This document shows, piece after piece, positions 44,709 to 54,926 of a stretch of 64,000 nucleotides of DNA. A model generated the notes under the pieces. It did not search any database, was not told the DNA's origin, and saw nothing but the letters and a program-made list of their open reading frames with translations. Position 1 is the first letter of the stretch, and each line of letters opens with the position of its first letter. Source of the DNA: Reticulascus tulasneorum. Lineage: Eukaryota; Ascomycota; Sordariomycetes; Glomerellales; Reticulascaceae. Made by a program: the position numbers and the translations under genes. The stretch spans positions 4,030,001-4,094,000 of the forward strand of contig LSAX01000003.1 of NCBI GenBank assembly GCA_001557505.1, read 5' to 3'.

Positions 44709-45464
44709 CTTGATTCCAGGAATAGTAGCTGCTTGATGAAGAATGCAATGTTTTGCAGAGATGGACTGTTTGTTCCCTCGTCAAAAGCTACGTTTTATTC
44801 AGTATCCTATGTGGATTTCCTTTCATCAGCCCAAAGCAACTTGTCATGGTAACAGACTTCGAGCTACCCAGCCACCTGCGTAATCGGTATTCTGTTTGCG
44901 GTGACGTCGAGATAACACAAAAAAGACTATCGTGGTCGGGATGTCGGGATGGCGGGGTCGTGGAAATCCGACACCCCCGCGGCCAGGAACGCGACAAAGT
45001 TCATCCTCCCAGCTCGTTCCAGCTGGAAAATCAATCCTCGACTTCGGCCGAGCCCCATGGCCCCCTCGCAGGGGAGTTGGTAGATTGCAGATAAGGACAC
45101 CAACCGCGCCTCGGCCGAGATACGCTACCCGCGAAGCCACCCAACAATTTTAGGGCCGTGACCTCTGGATCGATAGCAACTCGTGACGCGCGTGCAAAAG
45201 AATACCCAGAGCACCAATGATGCCGAGAAGACAGAGTGGGCCGGACTGTGGCATTCAGTCCAGTCCGGTTAGCCGTAACAACCAAGAATCCATACTGTCA
45301 TTGCCGAGAAGCGACCGGCCAGGACCAGATATATCGATACCCTTGGCTGAAGCTACCAGTATTTCCAGACGCGTAGACCAAGACCATTGCAACAATTCCT
45401 TCTTATTTCTTGTTGCATATTCCACAACTGCTCATCTCGAAGTACTAGTTACCCCGACACCATC
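44709..45464. promoter_or_regulatory. Divergent deaminase/XanA-like promoter with two TCGGCCGA sites
   Basis: TCGGCCGA occurs at 45044-45051 and 45111-45118, with GATAAG between them at 45090-45095. The sites are 336 and 403 bp from the deaminase start and 414 and 347 bp from the dioxygenase start. The arrangement (two Zn2Cys6-type sites flanking a GATA site) suggests joint pathway-specific and nitrogen control. Confidence 0.62.
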
Positions 45465-46789
45465 ATGTCGCCGAGCACAATCACCCCAGACCCGAGCTTC
45501 ACGCTCGCCCCTATGGAAAAGACTCCGAAGGAGAAACATAACTTCGGAGCTGTCATCACCGACCTTGATTTGAACAACATCAGCGGTATGAACATCCGAA
45601 GACTTGCAAGTTCCCGTTTGGGTACACATAACTGACAAACTCACTTTTAGATGTGGATGTACAGGCTCTCTCTGATGCCATCTGGACACACAAGCTTGTC
45701 GTTGTCAAGGGCCAGAAAGATCTTGAGCCAATCAAACAATGGGAGCTCGTGACTCGGTTCGATCCGAAAGCGCCACTGGTACACTCACACGGTGATGTAA
45801 AAACATTCAACGAGAAAGGTGGAGTTCTGTCCGTAAGTTTCCCTCCCTTTCCTGAGAATGAAAGACAACTTAGGCGATTGAGTCGGATATTAAGACCCAC
45901 ACAGAAAGGGCGCGAGATCATGGGAGTCCCAGGGGCTGAGAATGTGAGGATAATTGGCAAAGGATTTCAAGGCGAGAACCACTACGGGCTTCTCAACAAG
46001 ACTTTGACCAGGGCGCCGTACCACGAGTTCCATGATCTACCGTTGTCGGAGGATGAGTACAAAGCTGGTCATACCCGTTTCCAGCGGTGGCACATTGACG
46101 CCCCCTTGTACGCGCGAGACCCTGCGTGGTTCACAACGCTGCGATGCATCAAGCGTCCGACGAGCCCCGAGATCACTATCCATTGGGATGATGGAACAGG
46201 CCAGACAAAAACATCCGAACCAGGACTCACAGCATTCTTCAGCAGTGTCCAGACTTACGACCTCATGACAGATGAAGAGAAAACACTAGCAGATCACTCT
46301 TGGGTCGAGTATGCCCCGTACCCATACCTTTGGATGGGCAATTGCAAGGGCAATGCCAACGGCCTCGGCTTGGTTGACCAGGGCAAAGAACTCAGCCTTG
46401 AGAATCTCGGCCCTTATGAAGAAAAGGACGTCAAGCGGTATCCCATGGTATGGGTCAATCCAGTTACTGAAGAGAAGGCATTCATGGTTCACGGAATATG
46501 TGTTCGCAAGATGTTCCTGCGATCATCCGTCGACGAAGAGCCAAGGATTGTGGACGATGTGGTCGAAATCCGCAAGTGGCTGAAGGTTATCCAGGAGCGC
46601 GTGTTGAAGCCGGAGTATGTTATGGTGCCTAAGTTGGGCGAAGGCGATATCGTTATGTGGGCGAACCATCAGATGTTCCACTCCGCAGTAGACTATCATG
46701 AGTCACTGGGCGTAAGGACTATGCATCAAGCGAACATTGGGGCGAGCTCTGGCCCAGTCGGGCCAGTGCCCATTCCCGTGGCTGCTTAG
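45465..46789 (+). CDS. XanA-like Fe(II)/2-oxoglutarate dioxygenase, copy 2
   Basis: Three exons (45465-45585, 45651-45832, 45905-46789) encode 395 aa. The second intron (72 bp, GTAAGT to ACAG) is free of stops and in frame; removing it brings GGVLS next to KGREIMGVPG, which fits the family better. The iron-binding H-x-D is in FQRWHIDAPLY, the distal His in NHQMFHSAVDYHE, and the Arg in GVRTMHQANIGASS. Shared signatures with copy 1 include IHWDDGTGQTKTSEPG, EYAPYPYLWMGN and YPMVWVNPVTEEKAFMVHG. The substrate pocket segments differ clearly (for example PLYARDPAWFTTLRC versus ALYAIPPPRVGCLLA), so the two may use different substrates or act in sequence. Cytosolic, no signal peptide. Confidence 0.86.
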
Positions 46790-46914
46790 GGAGCGGACCG
46801 CGTTCCAACCTTTCGCAAGTTTTGTAACCTTTTTATAGCAAGGTTTTGTAATTATCTTTCAAATATTCAGTTGCTGTCCAGCCAAATGTTGGGCCGTAAT
46901 TCCTATGCGGACTT

Positions 46915-47490
46915 TCAAGAGTCAAAGTGACTAGAGACATGATGTGCAACGGCCGCCTCGTCGCCTTCGAATGCGCCACAGACAGGACAAGTCACTGTGG
47001 CAGGTGTTGCAGAGAGTTCGTTGAGATCGGAGGCAGGCTCTCCAGGCTCGGAGTCCTGATCGGCTGGGGCGCTTCGTTGTCCCTTCACACCCTTTCTCTT
47101 TAGATGCCGTGCCGGTTTAATGTAGGCATCCAACCCCAGACTCCGTACCGCTGGTCCCTCTTGATCCTCGTGGCCGCCTACTAGTCGCGACGAACCGACG
47201 CGATCAGCGGAAGATGGATCAGTGTCAGCGAAGAGAGGTGGCATGCTTGCTCGGCTTTGAGAATTGTCGACTTCAGTTGATGCTTCACTCGCCATACCTT
47301 GCACCCTTCCTATCCTTCCGTCCGTAAGGCGCACCTTGATGCCTCGGTGATGGTCACCACGAGTCAGAATATCGCGTACGGTTCCACGGACAGTGCGCCC
47401 AGTCGGCTGATCGACCTTGAGAACAATGTCGACTCGGGCTCCTACCACTACATCCCTTGTGGAAGGGACTCGTGAAGATGAGGAGGCCAT
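46915..47490 (-). CDS. YwbE-domain protein with C-terminal zinc finger
   Basis: An intronless protein of 191 aa. Residues 14-62 (VGARVDIVLKVDQPTGRTVR, then GIKVRLTDGRIGRVQG) match the small beta-barrel YwbE family (DUF2196) known from bacteria and fungi. After a Ser/Asp/Glu-rich linker with a basic patch (KPARHLKRKGVKGQR), the C-terminus has a C-x2-C-x(13)-H-x3-H finger (VTCPVCGAFEGDEAAV and HHVSSHF). This resembles UBZ-type ubiquitin-binding fingers. The combination suggests a nuclear or nucleic-acid-linked role, but the function is unknown. Confidence 0.75.
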   Translation of the reverse strand: MASSSSRVPSTRDVVVGARVDIVLKVDQPTGRTVRGTVRDILTRGDHHRGIKVRLTDGRIGRVQGMASEASTEVDNSQSRASMPPLFADTDPSSADRVGSSRLVGGHEDQEGPAVRSLGLDAYIKPARHLKRKGVKGQRSAPADQDSEPGEPASDLNELSATPATVTCPVCGAFEGDEAAVAHHVSSHFDS

Positions 47491-48121
47491 TACCGGTGAT
47501 GGCGAGCCTCTAAAGACGCTTGCAACTCATTTATCAGTGATGATGTGTTGAGTCGCTCGTGAATGACGATGCAAGAAAAATTGGTGGGGCGGAAACCCTT
47601 AGGAAGATTAGCGCGAATTTTTATATCACATACCGTACAATTGTGGACGGGCGGCCACCGTCCGGCAAGCAGCGGTATCATTCTAGGGTGCGCATCCCCT
47701 TCTCTTCCAATCCAGACTCCGGTACATATTCGGAATCGGAGCCAATTCAATGGCATATGCTCAAGCCCCTAGCTCGGCATTGCTGGCCGAGTTATCTGGC
47801 CCATATGCGGTTGGGTTCCTGTTAGATCATTGCCTTTTTATGCTACATGGAAACCCCCTTTACACGCCGAACGCCGAGTTTAAACGATAATATTGGGTTG
47901 AGAACAATACAGCATCCGACTGATAAGAAGGATAGCGCTGTCAGAACGTCGAATCACTTCATAGGAGAACTAGGGGGCGAGGCTGCTCATTGCGCCTGTA
48001 TGATTACCTGGCGCAAATATCATTGATCAAACTCGACAATGCCGATAAGGACTAGGAGAAGCAGAATTCCATTAGGTTGGCATAATTTAAGTTAAAATCT
48101 ATGTGGTCTATCCTTCTTTCT
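47491..48121. other. Intergenic, no gene seen
   Basis: Promoter of the YwbE-domain gene and 3' flank of the alcohol dehydrogenase gene. Confidence 0.5.
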
Positions 48122-49315
48122 CTAAACTGCCAAGACGTACTTGTATTTCGCCTTGCCATTGTACTGATCGATGACAACCTGGTTGGCATCGGCCATCTTA
48201 CGCTCCTGGATTATAGGACGGATACCTTTGGTAGCAGCGAACTCAAACATCTCTTCCACTTCCTTGTAAGTACCCCAGAAGCTCCCCTCGACCTTCAACA
48301 TGCCCGCGCAGAGCGTATACGTGCTGATATCGCGGAGCGAGTCGATCGTGGCGCCTACCGTTACAAATGACCCATTGAGCTTGAGAAGACCCAGTAGCTC
48401 TCTCATAGGCATATCTGCGGAGTCGGATGTCGAAATGATAATGTCGAGGGAAGACGCATTCTTGACTGCCCAGTCCTCGTCCTCCGCCATGGCGATGAAC
48501 TCGTCGGCCCCAAGCTCATTGATCGCATCGTCCTTCTTCGAACTACTTCGAGAGATGGCCACAACTTTGTCACAACCCAAAGCTTTTGCCCAGATCAGAG
48601 CGAAATGGCCGATTCCACCAATTCCCAGAATACCAACGCTCTTCCCCGGCCCTGCGCCATGCCTTTTAAGAGGAGCCCAGGAAGTTATTCCCGCGCACAG
48701 CATTGGAGCAGCATCTGCAGCAACATTAGTTCCTTTTGATCCAGCGAGGGGGGAGAAACCGAAACCCGGCTTAAACCTACTCTCAGAAGAAACTCCATCC
48801 GGGATCTTCATGACGATGTTCATATGCGCTCGATGCACCTTCGCAAATCCACCGTGAAGGATGCTTTTCCCATCTTTCCACTTTCCGTTGGCACTCTGCA
48901 CGAATTTCGGGCATCTCTGAGGGAATCCTCTTCCGCATGCAGCGCAGTCAGATTCAAGACAGGCATAACCTTGCGGGCCAACGCCAACACGATCGCCGAA
49001 CTTGAAGGCGGTCACTTTGCTGCCGACTCTTATGACGGTTCCAATTATTTCATGGCCGATACAGCACGGGTAGGTTGTGGAGCCCTGTTCACCGTTAAAT
49101 CTGCTCTGCATACTGCCAATCTGGGTGGGTGAACTTACATATGCATTTATGAGGGCGTGGGTGTCGGTTCCACAGATCGAGCAGTGCGTCACCTCGATAT
49201 CGACATCAGTATCTTCCGCAGGTCTCAGCGGTAGATCCTGCCACACAAGCTTGCCGATAGAATCCTTGTCGAGGGCGACCCAACCTTGGGTGGATGTGAG
49301 GGGTGCTGTCGCCAT
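48122..49315 (-). CDS. Zinc-type alcohol dehydrogenase, cinnamyl-alcohol/NADP-dependent group
   Basis: The whole span is open (397 codons), but two in-frame, stop-free introns are likely: 49138-49085 (GTAAGT to ACAG, 54 bp) and 48780-48715 (GTAGGT, ACTAAT branch site, GCAG; 66 bp). Removing them gives 357 aa and brings conserved blocks together (THALINAY next to GSTTYPCCIGHE). Catalytic zinc ligands are in CSICGTDTH and GHEIIG. The structural zinc cysteines are in CLESDCAACGRGFPQRC. The Rossmann motif is GILGIGGIGHFAL, with SRSSSKK after the second strand consistent with NADP preference. It reduces aldehydes or oxidises alcohols; fungal relatives act on aromatic and branched aldehydes. Cytosolic. 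Confidence 0.9.
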   Translation of the reverse strand: MATAPLTSTQGWVALDKDSIGKLVWQDLPLRPAEDTDVDIEVTHCSICGTDTHALINAYVSSPTQIGSMQSRFNGEQGSTTYPCCIGHEIIGTVIRVGSKVTAFKFGDRVGVGPQGYACLESDCAACGRGFPQRCPKFVQSANGKWKDGKSILHGGFAKVHRAHMNIVMKIPDGVSSESRFKPGFGFSPLAGSKGTNVAADAAPMLCAGITSWAPLKRHGAGPGKSVGILGIGGIGHFALIWAKALGCDKVVAISRSSSKKDDAINELGADEFIAMAEDEDWAVKNASSLDIIISTSDSADMPMRELLGLLKLNGSFVTVGATIDSLRDISTYTLCAGMLKVEGSFWGTYKEVEEMFEFAATKGIRPIIQERKMADANQVVIDQYNGKAKYKYVLAV

Positions 49316-49954
49316 TGGAGGTGGATACGAAATCGAGGGCTAAAGTCTAAAATATGGTATGGAAATATCGTTTTGTGGATTGAATGTCTTGCTCGATAGG
49401 ATTGCGTTGAAGAAGCCAGGTCAATTAATTGTGATGCGCTCGAATTCCTTTATAGATGTTTCGCAACTCATTGCATTCATCGCCAGTGCCTGCTAATAGA
49501 TAGACGACGGACTTTAGGGGCGGTGTTAATTGATACGGCCATCTTGATGCTCGGAAGCTCACGAACAGGGCTTCGCCAAACCAAGAATTGAGCAAGGGTG
49601 GATTCCCGAGTCGTTTCAAATGTGCCTGTCGGCTTACCAAGTTACATAGCAATAGGAAATAATGCCGTTATTGCTAGGTAAAGCGTGTAGAGTCCAATGA
49701 AAAACGCTTGCCAGCCGGACCCGGAGATGGCTTTATTGGCGATAACCCTGGTGGTCGCTGCCTGTAAATCCGGGCCCAAGCCCATAGGGCGATCTAGCTC
49801 CGGCTTTCTTCCTTGCTTCCGTCCCTACAATCAATTCACTTGCATCAATCCCGAGGCTCATCATGGCGTACCTTTAATATGACAGGGTATCTCGAGATTT
49901 AATCTACCGGGAACTAATTTTGTACATTCTTTGATTTGACCGCACTTCCGCTCG
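49316..49954. other. Intergenic, no gene seen
   Basis: Promoter of the dehydrogenase gene and 3' flank of the next gene. Nothing coding is supported. Confidence 0.5.
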
Positions 49955-50800
49955 TCATTGGCCAAAATCTTCTGACGGAACCGGTCCATCTCCAAGCACT
50001 TCTTGGAGCAATCTTCTCTCTACACAGACATGTTTCCGGTCCGGCTCCTCGTCCTCCTTCCGATCGGGCATGTACTTTGCATGTAGCTCGTCGACGACAG
50101 CCAGATGTGCCTCGCGCAGTGCCTTCTTCTCCTCGTCGTGGTTCTCCTTCATTCTCGTGAGGTGCGGCGGCGGCCATGGGATTTCCGGCGGAACTTCCTC
50201 GAGATGCGCGACCGTGCCGCCCCAAAAGCAGGTCATGATGGTTCCTAGGCCGCTAAGTCTCACGACGGTGCGCTGCCATTGTCGCCTTCGCCGAGCGATC
50301 AACCATGGCTGCTCTATAGCCGACTCACGCTCACGTTGTACGTCGCGCATCTCTTCGAGCCGCGCAGAATATGCTGCGCACGCAGCATCAAGCTCACCGT
50401 GGAACTTTGCCTTCTCCTGTTGGTCTTTTTTCACCTGCCGATGCGTTAATGTGCAGTTCTTACGTGCGGATGGCTACTCGCTACTTACTGGGCTGAAAAT
50501 CCTGTCGAACTCCTGGTCAAGTTCTGTCCCAGCTTCCCCATGGTCCTCTGGTTGCACTCTCGGCCTCTTCGCCCGAGAACCTGGAGCTCGGGAGCTGGAA
50601 TTAGATACTTGCTGGAGTTCGTGACTTTCTGCGTGCAGTGGATCTTGTTCCCATATTTCGGGAGGAGTGGACATATTTCGTTCAGACAAGGTCGAATTCT
50701 GCTCCCAGACCATCTCGGGGGCTTCGTCGTCGTCGTCTGCGTTGTTCTGGGTCAAGAGGTGGTGAGCGGCTGCCTCATTTGCAGCACCGCGGCCGAACAT
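49955..50800 (-). CDS. Charged coiled-coil protein of unknown function
   Basis: Two exons (50800-50489 and 50434-49955) with a 54-bp intron (GTAAGT to GCAG) encode 263 aa. The N-terminal half is acidic and disordered (NNADDDDEAPEMVWEQN) with a basic SRAKRPRVQPE patch that may act as a nuclear signal. The C-terminal half is helical and charged (KKDQQEKAKFHGELDAACAA, RLEEMRDVQRERESAIEQ). A short hydrophobic stretch GLGTIMTCFWGGT interrupts the helices. No enzymatic motif is seen. The first ATG is used; the frame extends three codons upstream to a GTG. Confidence 0.6.
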
Positions 50801-51696
50801 GATAAGCACTGACTGGCGCGACAGATGTGGGCTTCGATGCTCTGGTAACTTTGGGCTGATAGCGGTGTCGAGTAATTCGGCAGACGTGATTTATTGGGCC
50901 TTAATTATAACCTGAACGCCTTGTTGATTGCGCGACAATTGTGGTATGGCAACTGGCTCCAAATGGAGTTTTTGTTGATTCAAAGGCCCAGCTGAATCCT
51001 AAATGATCGGGCGGTAATCATGCTCTCTTTAGAGATTTCATCACAGAGCAAACCTGGCTGATTGGGACATGTATCTTTCTGGCAGCCTGACTGTTTGGTG
51101 GTGGAGTACGTGGACACTGCGTCATCCCCACACTGGGCGGCCTCCACTCCCATCTCATCTTGCATGCGATAGGCACATTTGCATGGCTAAATGGCGTATT
51201 CCACCCAATCCTCGCCAACTGTTCGCGGCTTGTGCCCTTTCTTGGCCACTGCGCCCTCAGCCCTGAATTGAGGGGTCGTCCCTGAGATTAGCGGCATCAT
51301 CTCGTAGGCCAGTAATTCGTTATGCTGATGTAGCTACCTACCAATTATGGCCGACCCCACGCGAGATTAGCTGCGGCTACTCGAGGACCATCAACTACTT
51401 AGCCACAAGCAGTGCGAATGTTATGTCTGAGCTGCAATGAAATGGACTTGAATCAAGATGTCAGTCATATTCAGACCGTTTGAATACCTAGGATGCATGT
51501 TACGTTTTAAGGTATGAACCATTCCAACCCTGTGTCTCGTCCCTCTGCAATCGCGGACCACTATTTTCTCGCTCGCAAGAGTGCTCTCGAATTGGCTGAT
51601 CCCTACCTTTACCATCGAGGACCCTGCTACCGAGGAGCCTCCCAACATCCGTGCCAGCTTGGAGATTTCTCTTTACAATAGTTCAGAAGGAGCTTG
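50801..51696. other. Intergenic, no gene seen
   Basis: Promoter of the coiled-coil gene and 3' flank of the acetyltransferase gene. No supported frame. Confidence 0.5.
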
Positions 51697-52353
51697 TCAG
51701 ATGGACTCGGTGCCCTTCAAAGAAGCCCACTCATCCTCGAGCATCCCGAAAAGCACATGGTCATACCACTGAGATCCATACTGGTACGACTCTCGCCGCA
51801 ATCCCTCCTTGACGAAGCCGAGCCGTTCGTAAAACTTAACGGCGCGCTTGTTGAATGAAAAACATGCCAACCGCACTGCATGCATCCCGGCGACGCCGAA
51901 GGCCCAGTCGAGGGACCATCTAACGGCTTCGGCGCCGTAGCCTTGCCCTTGATATGAAGTTGCGAGCATAATCCCTAGGGTGCAGTTTCGGTGATGTCTG
52001 GTGAGCGCATGCGCATCAAGGCTGAGCCAACCAATTGTAGTGAAACTAGCTGGGGGAGACTGGCCTGCCGAGCCACTCCCCGCGACCGCGTGCTGGGAGC
52101 TTGAGTTGTCTGCTTTGACTGAGGCTGGTTCTGTAGGGAGACAGATCATAACGGCAAGGATGGCCTTAGCTAGTCCGACCATATCCTTGTCTATGTCTTC
52201 CGTACGAGGCGGTGCCAGAAGTCGACTGGTACTCTGGGCGTAGGTTGTCGGGTCATTCATCATGACGTCGCGGATGAATGCCTTATCCTCCGGGTCGTTG
52301 GACAAAGCCCTGTAAACAAGGCGGTCCGAGCGGAAGAGTCGATCAAATGACAT
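51697..52353 (-). CDS. GNAT-family N-acetyltransferase (RimJ/RimL-like)
   Basis: An intronless protein of 218 aa. The N-terminus FRSDRLVYRAL matches the first strand of RimL-type acetyltransferases. The acetyl-CoA loop is LATSYQGQGYGAEAVRWSLDWAF (Q-x-x-G-x-G pattern), preceded by CTLGIMLA. The C-terminal motif FSFNKRAVKFYERLGFVKEG is also diagnostic. An insertion of about 35 Ser/Ala-rich residues lies between strands 2 and 4 (near residues 78-105). The acceptor could be a protein N-terminus, an amino acid or a small molecule. It neighbours the UstYa-like group at 53 kb, but I see no direct link. Confidence 0.88.
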   Translation of the reverse strand: MSFDRLFRSDRLVYRALSNDPEDKAFIRDVMMNDPTTYAQSTSRLLAPPRTEDIDKDMVGLAKAILAVMICLPTEPASVKADNSSSQHAVAGSGSAGQSPPASFTTIGWLSLDAHALTRHHRNCTLGIMLATSYQGQGYGAEAVRWSLDWAFGVAGMHAVRLACFSFNKRAVKFYERLGFVKEGLRRESYQYGSQWYDHVLFGMLEDEWASLKGTESI

Positions 52354-53125
52354 GTTTGTCGAAGGAGCCGTTGTTCCTGGGTGTGTGTTGTTTCTTTACA
52401 ACCTCGCCGCTGTCGAAGAGTTCACGTCTTGCAAGTTGATGGCTGCAGGTTGATGTCTGCGGGTTGAACCCCGGAGTTGGATGGCAATGCGGGCGCTATG
52501 ATAAACCAAACAGTGCAGGGTTACTAAAACCCCTTTGTCAAGTATTTGTCACGAAGAATTCAAGTAACGACAGATTCGAAGATTGCTACCGGAGATTTGG
52601 CATGAAGCCCCGTTATCAAGGCAGAAACGAGGCAGGGGATTCAGGGGGGTGAGGGTTCGTTAGTTGGCGGTGCCGAGAATGCGAAAGGCATGTCCTTCAG
52701 ATGCATGCAAGGATGATATAGCCGGCCCGGTGTGGAAGGCCGGGTGGAGTGCAAAAGTTCCCCGCAAGCCTGCCGAATATTGATTGCAACCTTAAGTTGG
52801 TTTAACTGCGTGAAGTCTTGCTGCTTTAATCGTCGGTTGCTACTAAGTGTTGGCAGTCGCATGCCGTTATGTCTGACAGCATTGAGAGGACGGGACTGCG
52901 CCGCTTGGCAAATTCGTGTCTTATCATACACCCGTACGATGCGGCCTTTGTCTGCCATGGCTTCCGGAATTCCTTGCCTGTTGAGCCTCAGTACGTAACT
53001 CTACATGGTACCTCTAGTCGCCCACCGGCGCTCCTTACCTTCACCACTATCCGCCTCTCTACAGACTTGTGGCAGGCCAGATCACAACCTTGATACTCTA
53101 GCTTTACCTTACAGAGTCCATCACC
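52354..53125. other. Intergenic; divergent promoter region
   Basis: It lies between the acetyltransferase start and the UstYa-like start. No coding frame is supported. Confidence 0.5.
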
Positions 53126-54252
53126 ATGTCTGAGCATTCCAGATTCCTCCGACAATTCTTCTGGGAGGAGGAATCCGACCTCAAATATTCCCGTATTTCA
53201 GATAACGATGGTTCTTGCTCCGAGTCATCAGCAGCGGCTCAAGCAGTGCACAGTCGACAAGCAAAAATCCGTGCCATACTGCCATGGACCTTGGCTACTC
53301 TCTCTGGCTTTGTGAACATCTTGTTTCTGGTTATTCTATGGATCAGTCGAAGAGGGAGTCCTGGATTCAGCGAATTGGGTACATTTGCAACAGGCTTCAA
53401 GAATGACTTCCGTAAGTTTTGACGATCGGACATTGAAACCAAATACTGGCTGACCACAAACTTGTATAGTGGACGCTCGCCAACACATCGAAGTCGTGGA
53501 AACGGTCTTCAATGGTGCCCCTGAATTCATGGACGACGGCACCATGTACATTCCGAACCCCGACCCAATTCGATACGTTGGAGACCCTCGAATATTCCCT
53601 GAAGTAGATCAGAATTGGGAGGACTTGGTGTTTGGTACGGGCTTCTACTCCTTCCATGATCGCTTTGTACAGAGACAAGCCAGTTCCTAACTATCATTGT
53701 TTCAACATTTCAGGACGATATTTCCGTATTACCGAAGAAGAAGCGCACAACTCATTCGGAGACAACTACAGAGACTACTGGGATGACGAGTTCGGCGCTT
53801 ATCTAGCAGGGTAAGAGAATCCCACCCGGTTCATTTCTGGCGTTCCATCCATTCTGAGAGGGCATGACTGTAGCATCGATATGTTCCACACACTACACTG
53901 CATTGTAAGCTCTCCTGGCCACTCCTTCCTGGACTCGCCTCTGACTGACGGGTACAAGAACCACCTACGGCGAGCGTACTACCCGGATATATACCGTGAG
54001 GGTTACGAAGCTCCAGAGAAAGCTTTGATGCACAGAGACCACTGCCTCGAACAGCTCCGTCAGTACGTCATGTGCCACGGGGACATGACCCCGCTCCCAA
54101 CACAGTACTTCAAGTGGTTGGATCGCAATTATGTGCTGTCTGACGTGCCGCACGTGTGTCGAAACTTCGACAAACTTCAATCATGGATGCTGGACCGATA
54201 CCATGGGCCGCATGCCGTTCCAAGGTACAATCGAACTACGGCTGGATTGTAG
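53126..54252 (+). CDS. UstYa-like oxidase (DUF3328), copy 1
   Basis: Five exons (53126-53411, 53470-53634, 53714-53810, 53874-53904, 53959-54252) encode 290 aa with all phases consistent. The 54-bp intron 4 is stop-free and in frame, but its removal joins FHTLHCI to NHLRRAYYPD, as the family requires. The protein has a short cytosolic N-terminus, one membrane span (residues 51-73, ILPWTLATLSGFVNILFLVI) and a lumenal domain. The two H-x2-HC motifs typical of UstYa proteins are FHTLHC and HRDHCLEQLRQYVMC. UstYa proteins oxidise and cyclise peptides (ustiloxin, phomopsin, asperipin pathways) or other metabolites. The gene starts a small group of oxidative and secreted proteins. Confidence 0.88.
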
Positions 54253-54752
54253 ATAGCACTATAATATACTTGTTTTTCATTGTGATGGTCGTTCAAAAAC
54301 TTGGAGCACATAGTTGTGATAGATCTCAAGCTTAATGAAGTCACATAAAGGGATTAGACTACGTCCAGCCTTTTTGCCTCCCCGCTTCCGAACTAGGCAA
54401 GTCGTCTTGATTCGTTCACGTAAGTGTGCTAGCAGGTAGTGTAGACTAACATCACGTATTTGTGTCCACAGAACGATATTTGGAGTCTAAGGTACATGCT
54501 CCTTGCTTGTCTCATATCCATTCAGGGGCAGTGCCTAAGCAGCTTCAAGTCGATCGCTTCGCGTCACTTCAACCACAAAAAACGTCCCAAATACTGTGCA
54601 AGTGCTCTCAAGTTACCCACCAGCGAGCTTCTCGGCCTTGTTCTCGGCTCATCTTGGCTCGGGATCACTTAAGTTCTGCAAGTCAGAGTGTAAGTTGTAA
54701 TACTGCAATTTTTGCGGACTTACGATGACACTAACCAAGAGTCTTGAAGGGG
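54253..54752. other. Intergenic, no gene seen
   Basis: 3' flank of UstYa-like copy 1 and of the small peptide gene. Short frames only. Confidence 0.5.
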
Positions 54753-54926
54753 TCAAGCCTTCTCGAAAAGGTCGCCAAAAACGCTTCGCCTGACTTTGTG
54801 AGGGATGATCCAGTCCATCCAGCAAGCAACATCGTCCGCTGTGGCATCGGCAACGGCATCGTATTCGACTGGAGCAGCAATGGCAAGCGATGCAACGAAC
54901 GCCAGAGCGAAGCAAGTAATCTTCAT
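54753..54926 (-). CDS. Small secreted peptide with dibasic site; candidate RiPP precursor
   Basis: A 57-codon frame from the ATG at 54926. Residues 1-18 (MKITCFALAFVASLAIAA) form a classic signal peptide ending in Ala-x-Ala, followed by an acidic propeptide (EYDAVADATADD), a short Cys/Trp segment (ACWMDWIIPHKV) and a dibasic RR before the last ten residues, SVFGDLFEKA. A signal peptide plus a Kex2-type site just before a short C-terminal peptide is the layout of fungal secreted-peptide and RiPP precursors. It lies between two UstYa-like genes. Against it: only one possible core copy is present, and it lacks the Tyr that most UstYa products cross-link. It could instead be a small effector or pheromone-like peptide. 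Confidence 0.4.
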   Translation of the reverse strand: MKITCFALAFVASLAIAAPVEYDAVADATADDVACWMDWIIPHKVRRSVFGDLFEKA

